Shown here piece after piece: positions 1 through 6,310 of a DNA stretch of 7,862 bases. The notes under the pieces were generated by a model. The model was not told where the DNA came from, searched no databases, and worked only from the letters and a program-made list of their open reading frames with translations. Made by a program: the position numbers and the translations under genes. This DNA is from Alphaproteobacteria bacterium CG11_big_fil_rev_8_21_14_0_20_44_7 (GTDB taxonomy: Bacteria; Pseudomonadota; Alphaproteobacteria; Rickettsiales; 21-14-0-20-44-7): the NCBI GenBank assembly GCA_002787615.1, contig PCXJ01000042.1, positions 1-7,862 of the forward strand. Reading direction: 5' to 3'. Numbering within the stretch: position 1 is the first letter of the stretch; each line of letters begins with the position of its first letter.

Positions 1-1
1 G

Positions 2-406
2 AAAATCTATTTCCACGACACCATGTTGCTGTGCCATTTGCTGCAATCAACGCCGGAAGATTTGGCAAAAAGCCAGCCACAGCGCTTTGGGCATGTACTG
101 GAAAACTTCGTGCTGTCGGAATTAACCAAAGCGAATCATACCAACGGCGATAATGTTGACATCAGCTTCTATCGCACCAACGATGGCCGCGAGATTGATT
201 TCGTACTGGAGCGTCAGCACAAGCTGGTAGCTGTGGAAGTTAAAAATGCAGAAAATATTACGGACAAGGATTTAGCCGGCATCAAAGAATTACAGCAGGC
301 CACGGGCAAAGACTTCCTGTGCGGCATCGTGATTTGCAATACCCCTCGCGTTATCGCTTACGATAAAGATATTTATCTGCTGCCGTTTAATGCGTTGTGG
401 CAATAG
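2..406 (+). CDS. DUF4143-type AAA+ ATPase, C-terminal part (5' end outside window)
   Basis: This is the 3' end of a gene that enters from the left edge. The frame is open from base 2, and the first residues, KIYFHDTMLL, match the KIYF-D-G-L segment that opens the DUF4143 domain, so the ATG at base 23 is internal and not the start. Counting from that Met, an N-terminal helix carries GHVLENFVLSEL (Glu27). It is followed by a PD-(D/E)XK-like core: Asp59 in REIDFVLE, then Glu72 and Lys74 in VAVEVK. The usual protein is about 400 residues with a Walker-type AAA ATPase domain at the N-terminus, which would lie outside this window. Members are widespread, common in host-associated and anaerobic bacteria, and of poorly defined role; some are suspected of nucleic-acid or toxin-antitoxin functions. 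The gene ends with TAG and converges on the ankyrin gene. Family assignment is strong; biological function is unknown. Confidence 0.88.
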   Translation, partial: KIYFHDTMLLCHLLQSTPEDLAKSQPQRFGHVLENFVLSELTKANHTNGDNVDISFYRTNDGREIDFVLERQHKLVAVEVKNAENITDKDLAGIKELQQATGKDFLCGIVICNTPRVIAYDKDIYLLPFNALWQ

Positions 407-480
407 GTAAATCCATAAAACAAATTGATGAATATTCATAAGGTAATATCAATGCTAATCATGGTTTCTTTTCCGGAGCT
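407..480. other. Convergent intergenic gap with a 12-base palindrome
   Basis: Two convergent genes end on either side of this short AT-rich gap. It contains the perfect palindrome ATGAATATTCAT at 428-439. There is no GC-rich stem followed by a T-run, so I do not call a terminator. The palindrome could be chance in AT-rich DNA. Confidence 0.4.
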
Positions 481-3400
481 TTAGAAGGAGAGGATATCGC
501 CAGATGTAGTTCTAACTAATTCTTTAGAAGGAGGGGTGGTAAGCATTTGACGTATAAAATCTCTGTGGGCAGGGAAGGTTTCTGGCACCAAGCTATCTGC
601 CATATCCTTTACTTTAGAGTCTCTTGCTCTATCGCTTGGCCTAATAAAACCCTTTTTCTCTACTAATGTGTATGACATCTCTGTTTGTTCGGTTTCTTGC
701 CATATATCGGTCTTACTTAACTTTCTATTCTCTCTTAACTCACGAATTAGTTTAGAGCGTGAATTTGAAGGAATTAGTGCGGGGTCTTGTCCCAAAAGAC
801 TACCAATCAATGTTGGGTCATAATTGTGCCCTTTTCCAGATGCTATCCAGAAATATTTTTTCTGATATTCTTTGTTTAATCCGCCTCTTTTTGCTACTGC
901 CATATGAGCTTGAACAGGCAAGCTGGACAAGTTTTTATCTCTCAGCAATGAGCGATAATTTTCATGAATAGTAGTTTTTGTGCCATCTCTGTCCGTATAC
1001 ACAACGCCGTTTCTAAACTCCTGACCTGCTGCATGGAATATACCGCAAGTGCACTTGACCATCATGTCATATATTTTTGCCGCTTCTCTTCCCTCGTAAG
1101 CAGCTTCTGAAGTGCTGTCTTCTCTAGACGCAATTATAGCTTTATGGGCTGGTAATTTACTAGCTATTACTGACAGCCGTTCTTCATCTTTTATTTTAAC
1201 TCGATTAAAAATTATATCAATTTCGCGCTCAATATCTTTGGTTGTAATATTAGTTAATCTTCCCTGAAGAGCTAAGAAGGTTGTTTCTTCGCATTCTTTT
1301 CTTTCGTCGGCTAAATTTTCTTCAGGGTAATATTTTTCTGCAACATGTTTGGCTAATGTCCTAGCTTTGCTAGGAATTGTAACAAACTGGTCTCTTTCAA
1401 CAATCTTCTGAGCCTCTGCTGAGAAAGGTGCTTCTGGTGACATAACTTTTGCCCAGTCTTTGTAGCTTTCACCCTGTTGCATCATGAGGATTTTTGCCAT
1501 TCTTCCTAATGTTATTTCGCCTTCTAGATACATATCTGCCAACTCTGGCGGCTCGTAAAATTTTGGCAATGTCAAGAACCCAGCAATTAACTTCTTTTGC
1601 AAACCCTCATCTCCAGAGCAGAAATGATTTGCAGTCCTTAAGGCGTAACTCTCTCTATTTCCTACAAACCCTCCCTTTTTTTCACCTTCCATGAATATAG
1701 TGAAGGGATATTGGCCAGAAGCGAAGGCGGCAGTATTAACCGTAAAATTCCTCTCATCTTTAAACAAAATACCGCAATCCTTCATGAATTTTGTTAGAGT
1801 TGTACCATGTGCTTGCATCAAGAGGTGTAGAAGTGCAGTTGGAACTAAGCTCTTATCAAGTTTTCCTTCGGGCTCAAATTGTTGTTGAGCTGGCATTTCT
1901 TCAAGAATGTACTTCGCTACAGGATTCTTTGCAAAATCTTCTATGGCTGGGTTTTCCGAAGATAATATAGCTAAAGCATAGTCAGCAATTTCTTCATCTG
2001 TTCCGATTAGTATGTTACCATGCCTTATACTACTTAGTTTTGCTCTGGCTTCTCTGGTCAGAGGCTTGCCATTTACCGATTCAATTCCTGAGACTATATT
2101 GCTAAAGATTCCTCCGCTATCTTTGCCTCCGGGCTTTAACCACACGCCATTAAAGATATTGAAGAGGTTAACCTCCAATAAAACAGCTAATTTATCTCTA
2201 CTCGTTCCCCATTCTTCCGCTAGATATGAAAAGAAATCATGACAACACACCTCTTCGGAGTAAATTGCACCTGATTCTCTAACTTTTTCTATATATTCAT
2301 CAAGAATTATAACGAAATCTTTTTTGGCTATCCTGTGAAAGGCAATATCGCCAGTTATCGTTGCGATAAATTCCCTTAAATTATCATCGTCAGGTGCACA
2401 AACATCAGCTAAGACTCTAGAAAACTCTTCAAAGAAAGATATAGATGTTTTTTTGAGGGCGATTACCTTTTGTCCTCGTTTCTCAAAGCCCTGCCTGTCA
2501 TCTTTAAGTTTATTATTTATTCTACCTTTTGAGAGTGTGTTACTAGCATCAGCAACTTCATTAATAAGAAAAACCTCATTACTTAGTTCACCATTATTAT
2601 GCTGAAGGAAGCTTGAGGTGAATCCTGAAACAGGAGTTGAGGTTGTTATTTCAGATAGTGCCCTGATAATATTGAATCTTTTATTGCTGTGTTCTTTGGC
2701 AGAAGATTCAATTCTAATTCTTGATGGTTTTGCTAACAAAGCGATATTCTCTGATATGTCACCAATTTCTGGTGCAAATTCCCTTGCGAAACCAGCTAAT
2801 TGCCCTTCGCTCGGTACAATCAATCCTTTCTCAATAGCGACGACATATGACTCAAAGCTGCCCATAGCGATAGCAATTTCAGCATTTGTTTTTTCGTACT
2901 TAGCTTTGAATCTAGCCAGAAATTCTGAAAAATTTTCACATTCAAGAATTAAGTCATAATTTGATTCTGGCTCTGGTTGTGCTGTGTCATTATCAATATC
3001 CACAATTTTAAGTGTTGGGTAATCCGCCTGCTGTTCTGCAGGGCGCATTACAAGCCTTTCTTCTAGTGATGCCAAGGCTAAACTATAACCTTGTCTTATA
3101 GCAATTATTTTTGGGTCTTCGTATGTATCTTCATGAACTGCTTCTGCGAGCAATAGCATAGCTTCTTTTAGTGTATTTATGCAATTCTCCAAGGTCTCAC
3201 TTTGGCTAAATCTATATTGCAAGCAATGCTGCTGTAGATTTTCTACCAGTAAATCCATTATATAATGATTAGCTTCATTATCTAAATCTGCAGGCGGTAT
3301 TATTTTATCGTCAGGGAGTTTGATAGCATTTAAGAATCCGGTGATTGCCATCGGATTTTGCGATTTTGCGCACCATGTAAGAGGTGTTTCACCGTCTCCA

Positions 3401-3942
3401 TTTACATAATTAGGGTCTGCACCATACCTACGAAGTAAAACAACCATTTCGTGGCTTACAGCGTCAAATAATATTGTGCTTCCTGGATAGTCATCCGGAT
3501 TTAATTTGTGATCTTGTTCATCGTATTCTCTTCCTGGCTGAGCGAAAAGCTCATCACGTCCATCCATCAATATGTAATTAGGGTTTGCTCCATACTTGAG
3601 CAATAATTCTGCTGCTTCTAGGTTGTTTCTTTGTACCGCATAATATAATGGTGGAAATATTGAGGTGTAATCTTTCACCTTCCAATTCTGACCTGATTTG
3701 TTTGCGAATGTCACTCTGGCATTGGGATTAGCACCTTCCTGTAAATATTTCTCCAATAAATCAAGACGTCCTTTGAATAAGGCTAGTGATACAGGGTCAG
3801 CAATCATGTTCAAATCAGATTTATAACTTCCCTGTGTTACATTGCCTCTAATTCTAGCCGCCCAAATCTTCTTTCGTAATTCAGAGATATCTGTCTCAGT
3901 GCTCTGAGGTGAACTTCCTGTGAGTTTTTCTATATCATGCAT
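481..3942 (-). CDS. Giant ankyrin-repeat protein with repeated degenerate HTH-like modules, function unknown
   Basis: A 1153-residue protein I do not recognise as a whole. Residues about 47-205 hold three to four ankyrin repeats, seen as LLEKYLQEGANPNA, AAELLLKYGANPNY, VVLLRRYGADPNY and DGETPLTWCAK. Ankyrin repeats bind proteins. From about residue 337 to 1138 I see several Xre/Cro-like helix-turn-helix units; the clearest are 337-390 (NAEIAIAMG, then VVAIEKGLIVPS) and 1060-1138 (LIRELRENRKLSKTDI, then VEKKGFIRPS). Each is followed by a similar acidic tail. There is no signal peptide or transmembrane segment, so the product is probably cytosolic or exported by a leader-independent system. Start: ATG at 3942 has an in-frame TAG directly before it, so no upstream extension is possible; no good Shine-Dalgarno is visible. 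Sampled composition is more AT-rich than flhA, and the gene lies next to a recombinase remnant, so acquisition by transfer is plausible. It could be an effector or a phage/island regulator; neither is shown. Confidence 0.85.
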   Translation of the reverse strand: MHDIEKLTGSSPQSTETDISELRKKIWAARIRGNVTQGSYKSDLNMIADPVSLALFKGRLDLLEKYLQEGANPNARVTFANKSGQNWKVKDYTSIFPPLYYAVQRNNLEAAELLLKYGANPNYILMDGRDELFAQPGREYDEQDHKLNPDDYPGSTILFDAVSHEMVVLLRRYGADPNYVNGDGETPLTWCAKSQNPMAITGFLNAIKLPDDKIIPPADLDNEANHYIMDLLVENLQQHCLQYRFSQSETLENCINTLKEAMLLLAEAVHEDTYEDPKIIAIRQGYSLALASLEERLVMRPAEQQADYPTLKIVDIDNDTAQPEPESNYDLILECENFSEFLARFKAKYEKTNAEIAIAMGSFESYVVAIEKGLIVPSEGQLAGFAREFAPEIGDISENIALLAKPSRIRIESSAKEHSNKRFNIIRALSEITTSTPVSGFTSSFLQHNNGELSNEVFLINEVADASNTLSKGRINNKLKDDRQGFEKRGQKVIALKKTSISFFEEFSRVLADVCAPDDDNLREFIATITGDIAFHRIAKKDFVIILDEYIEKVRESGAIYSEEVCCHDFFSYLAEEWGTSRDKLAVLLEVNLFNIFNGVWLKPGGKDSGGIFSNIVSGIESVNGKPLTREARAKLSSIRHGNILIGTDEEIADYALAILSSENPAIEDFAKNPVAKYILEEMPAQQQFEPEGKLDKSLVPTALLHLLMQAHGTTLTKFMKDCGILFKDERNFTVNTAAFASGQYPFTIFMEGEKKGGFVGNRESYALRTANHFCSGDEGLQKKLIAGFLTLPKFYEPPELADMYLEGEITLGRMAKILMMQQGESYKDWAKVMSPEAPFSAEAQKIVERDQFVTIPSKARTLAKHVAEKYYPEENLADERKECEETTFLALQGRLTNITTKDIEREIDIIFNRVKIKDEERLSVIASKLPAHKAIIASREDSTSEAAYEGREAAKIYDMMVKCTCGIFHAAGQEFRNGVVYTDRDGTKTTIHENYRSLLRDKNLSSLPVQAHMAVAKRGGLNKEYQKKYFWIASGKGHNYDPTLIGSLLGQDPALIPSNSRSKLIRELRENRKLSKTDIWQETEQTEMSYTLVEKKGFIRPSDRARDSKVKDMADSLVPETFPAHRDFIRQMLTTPPSKELVRTTSGDILSF

Positions 3943-4192
3943 CTATTATAACTCAAACTTAGTGATTAAAGGGTAGCAAATACCAAGGTGATTAATGTAA
4001 ATTAACTTAAAAGTCAAGCGGTCATTATAAATACTGATGAAAATTAAGATTTACAACAGCTTTATGCTACCTCATATAAAGCCCTTATATCTTGAAATTC
4101 ACAGGGTAAAAAAGGAAAGATCCTAGCGGACAAACAAAGTCGAGTTTAAAAATATCTAACTTCATACTTCCAAAAGAAGAAGGAGCTATTAA
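3943..4192. other. AT-rich intergenic region, upstream of the ankyrin gene
   Basis: No confident gene is present. The left end should hold the promoter of the minus-strand ankyrin gene. A perfect TATAAT lies on the minus strand at 3945-3950, only three bases before the ATG and without a matching -35 box. A TTGACT at 4012-4017 (minus strand) has only a poor -10 at the right distance. The right part, from about 4110, has a plus-strand open stretch containing EEGAIKELVNKSG that may be the frameshifted continuation of the recombinase remnant further right. Confidence 0.5.
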
Positions 4193-4627
4193 GGAGCTTG
4201 TAAACAAGTCGGGCAAGCTAAGAAGCTGCAAGAGCAATACCAGACCATTCAATCACGCAGTAAAAGAGCCAGAGAGCTATTCTTAGATGCTAATATATCA
4301 AAAGAAGAATATGACGACATGATGACCGACTTGCAAGCTGAGAGGCATAATATAGAGGTTAGGTTGCAAAGACTCACAAATGCCGATGATAGCTTTAACA
4401 AATCGCTAGGCACAATATTCGCATTAGCATCAAAAGCGCATGATTTATTCAAAAGTTCGGAACTGGAGGAAAAGAGGCGAATTATCACTATTCTATTTCC
4501 GAACTTATCTATGAACGCTGGAAAGCTAGTGTATGTAACGAGAAAACCCTTTGATATGTTCTTAAATTCGCCTTCACGTCCTAAATGGCTCCTCGGGTCG
4601 GATTCGAACCAACGACCGATCGGTTAA
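4193..4627 (+). pseudogene. Serine recombinase, C-terminal remnant
   Basis: The open frame from 4193 encodes the C-terminal coiled-coil region and end of a large serine recombinase (site-specific DNA integrase/resolvase). Recognisable parts are a charged helix (QAKKLQEQYQTIQSR), RARELFLDANISKEEYDDM, a second helix (LQAERHNIEVRLQRL), then KAHDLFKSSELEEKRRII and the typical end GKLVYVTRKPFDMFLN. The catalytic N-terminal resolvase domain, the Recombinase domain and the zinc ribbon are all missing: about 145 residues remain of a family that usually exceeds 500. A stop codon at 4190-4192 closes the frame on the left. Another frame just upstream (about 4110-4211) reads EEGAIKELVNKSG, which could join at about 4211 if one base has been lost, so the gene may be both frameshifted and truncated. 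The reading frame runs 42 bases into the antisense of tRNA-Asn and ends at TAA 4625-4627, so the last residues (DSNQRPIG) are tRNA-derived. It is not expected to be active. Confidence 0.75.
4586..4612. other. Candidate attachment site (tRNA-Asn 3' end)
   Basis: The 3' part of the tRNA gene lies where the recombinase remnant reads in, the normal position of an att core for a tRNA-targeting element. The tRNA stays intact across it. I could not find a second copy of the 3' end (for example TGGCTCCTCGGGTCGG) elsewhere in the window, so the assignment rests on position alone. Confidence 0.3.
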
Positions 4628-4660
4628 CAGCCGATTGCTCTACCACTGAGCTACCGAGGA
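4586..4660 (-). tRNA. tRNA-Asn (anticodon GTT)
   Basis: The minus strand folds as a full cloverleaf. The acceptor stem pairs TCCTCGG (4660-4654) with CCGAGGA (4596-4590), the discriminator base is G, and CCA is encoded at 4588-4586. The D arm is GCTC / AGTGGTA / GAGC. The anticodon stem is ATCGG with CCGAT around the loop CTGTTAA, which places anticodon GTT at 4628-4626 and reads Asn codons AAC and AAU. The T arm is GTTGG / TTCGAAT / CCGAC with one T-G pair. The D loop is short at 7 bases. It has the same orientation as cckA, 55 bases downstream of that gene's end. The 3' end faces the recombinase remnant, as expected if this gene served as an integration site. Confidence 0.97.
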
Positions 4661-4715
4661 ACACGGGAAAGGAAATTAATAATATTACAGCCATTTGGCA
4701 AGTAAAATTTGAAAA

Positions 4716-6272
4716 TTACTTGCTCATCACCTCTTTTACCGCCGTTGCGAGGTCTTTTAGGGTGAATGGCTTGGGCAAAAAGTTCAATTCTTCAGCATTA
4801 TCGGCAAAATCGGCGAAGGCATCTTGCGTATAGCCGGAAATAAATATCACCTTCAAATCCGGATAGGTTTGCTTGATTTCCTTGACCATTTCCGGCCCGT
4901 TCATCCCCGGCATGATAACATCCGAAATAATCAGATCAACATCACCTTCATATTTATCCAGCACATCCAAAGCCGCCTCGGCATTATCCGCCTCCAACAC
5001 CTTATAACCCTTATTTGACAGCGCCCGCGAGGCAAAAATCCGTACCGGCACTTCATCCTCAACCAATAAAATTGTACCCTCACCGGTTAAATCTGCACCC
5101 AAGGATTTTCTTTCTTTCACCGGCTCATTTTCCGCATAATCTGCCGGATCAACGCTTTTTAGATAAATCTGAAATTCCGTGCCCTCACCTTCCTTACTCT
5201 TCACCAAAATATAGCCGCCGGATTGCTTAACAATACCATAAACCGTGGCAAGCCCAAGCCCCGTTCCCGCACCTATTTCCTTGGTGGAATAAAATGGCTC
5301 AAAAATCTGCTCCAGAACCTCGCGCGACATTCCTGTTCCCGTATCACGGATTTTTACCACCACATAATCACCGGGAATAATCCTTTCCTCAGTATCGGGA
5401 GAATATAAATCTGCCGGAATCTCCAGCGCTTCATTCACGGAAAAATTAGCAGTTTCGATAGTCAGAGTGCCACCATGCGGCATTGCATCGCGAGAATTTA
5501 CTGCAAGGTTAATTGTCACCTGATCAATCTGCCCCGGATCGGCAAGGATTTTACCAAGATCGCGCCCATGCTGCATTTGGAGCTTAATATTATCACCAAG
5601 CAGCCGCCGCAAAAGATTGGATAGCTCAGAAAGCGAATCAGTAATATCCACAATTTTCGGTTTGAGAACCTGCTTGCGGGAAAATGCCAATAACTGCCGC
5701 ACCAGATTCGCTGCACGATTAACATTCTGCTTTATCTGCATAATATCGGGGAACGACCTATCTCCGGGCGGATGCTTTTGCAAAAGCAAATCGCAAAACC
5801 CACTCATCGCCGTCAATAGATTGTTAAAATCATGCGCAATACCACCCGCTAGCTGCCCGACTGCTTGCATTTTTTGCGAATGATTCAACTTCATTTCCAG
5901 AGTTTTTTGCTCTTGCAAATCAAGCAGATTGAGCAAATATTTTTCTTCACTTCCTCTGAATTCCTTATCAATCAGTTTCACCAATGCTCTGAATGTCTGC
6001 GGTTTTTCATCAGTGATATTAATTTCAAACCTCTTCTTATCCTTATCTCCGGAATCCAGAGATTTCAGAGCCGTGTTCAGAACTTCCTTATTATCAATAA
6101 TTTCTTCAAGCTTGCTGCACCCTTCAAGCTTATCGCCAATCAATTCCTTAAAAACCTCATTACAATATAGAATCTTGCCCTCAGAATCTAATATGGCAGA
6201 TGCGATGGGTGACATCGCCAAGAAGTCTTTCAATGAGGAATTGCCGCCACGTGATGATAATATTTTCAACAT
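4716..6272 (-). CDS. cckA: CckA-like hybrid histidine kinase, soluble form
   Basis: A 518-residue hybrid sensor kinase. A PAS domain spans about residues 14-125. HisKA follows, with the phosphorylated His147 in GGIAHDFNNLLTA. The HATPase has Asn259 in the N box (LAVNSRDAM), DTGTGM at 310-315, FEPFYSTK at 324-331 and GAGTGLGLA at 334-342. The receiver domain has acidic pocket Glu405/Asp406, acceptor Asp451 in LIISDVIMPGMNGP, Ser479 and Lys501. The HisKA-to-receiver core matches alphaproteobacterial CckA, which phosphorylates ChpT and through it CtrA and CpdR to control the cell cycle and flagellar genes. Caulobacter CckA is about 690 residues with two N-terminal membrane helices and two PAS domains; here the helices and one PAS are absent. 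ATG 6272 is the farthest possible start, as an in-frame TAG lies 10-12 bases upstream. The gene begins 38 bases after flhA, probably as an operon; the ribosome-binding site is weak. All catalytic residues are present. Confidence 0.9.
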   Translation of the reverse strand: MLKILSSRGGNSSLKDFLAMSPIASAILDSEGKILYCNEVFKELIGDKLEGCSKLEEIIDNKEVLNTALKSLDSGDKDKKRFEINITDEKPQTFRALVKLIDKEFRGSEEKYLLNLLDLQEQKTLEMKLNHSQKMQAVGQLAGGIAHDFNNLLTAMSGFCDLLLQKHPPGDRSFPDIMQIKQNVNRAANLVRQLLAFSRKQVLKPKIVDITDSLSELSNLLRRLLGDNIKLQMQHGRDLGKILADPGQIDQVTINLAVNSRDAMPHGGTLTIETANFSVNEALEIPADLYSPDTEERIIPGDYVVVKIRDTGTGMSREVLEQIFEPFYSTKEIGAGTGLGLATVYGIVKQSGGYILVKSKEGEGTEFQIYLKSVDPADYAENEPVKERKSLGADLTGEGTILLVEDEVPVRIFASRALSNKGYKVLEADNAEAALDVLDKYEGDVDLIISDVIMPGMNGPEMVKEIKQTYPDLKVIFISGYTQDAFADFADNAEELNFLPKPFTLKDLATAVKEVMSK

Positions 6273-6310
6273 AGATAAATTCTACCCAAGCTCAGGCTAA
6301 AGGCAATTGA

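Noticed and set aside
407..480. Second attachment copy (tRNA-Asn 3' end) left of the ankyrin gene
   Set aside because: No match to TGGCTCCTCGGG or its complement is present in this gap or elsewhere in the window outside the tRNA.
2618..2959. Plus-strand open frame of 113 codons inside the ankyrin gene
   Set aside because: It is antisense to the HTH-like region of a long continuous gene, and its sequence is the low-complexity Leu/Ser/Ile type expected of a shadow frame.
3992..4010. Possible CtrA box (TTAA pairs) upstream of the ankyrin gene
   Set aside because: The TTAA copies at 3992, 4002 and 4007 are spaced 6 and 11 bases apart, not the 7 of the TTAA-N7-TTAA consensus, and TTAA is frequent in such AT-rich DNA.
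4249..4488. Minus-strand open frame of 79 codons
   Set aside because: It lies antisense to the recombinase remnant, whose protein has recognisable family motifs; this frame has none.
4661..4715. Terminator between cckA and tRNA-Asn
   Set aside because: Only a 4-base stem (GCCA/TGGC) without a following T-run is visible, too weak to call.
4585..4833. Plus-strand open frame reading GFEPTTDRLT and similar, over the tRNA and the end of cckA
   Set aside because: This peptide is the antisense translation of the tRNA gene, a common false gene call; the rest is antisense to cckA.
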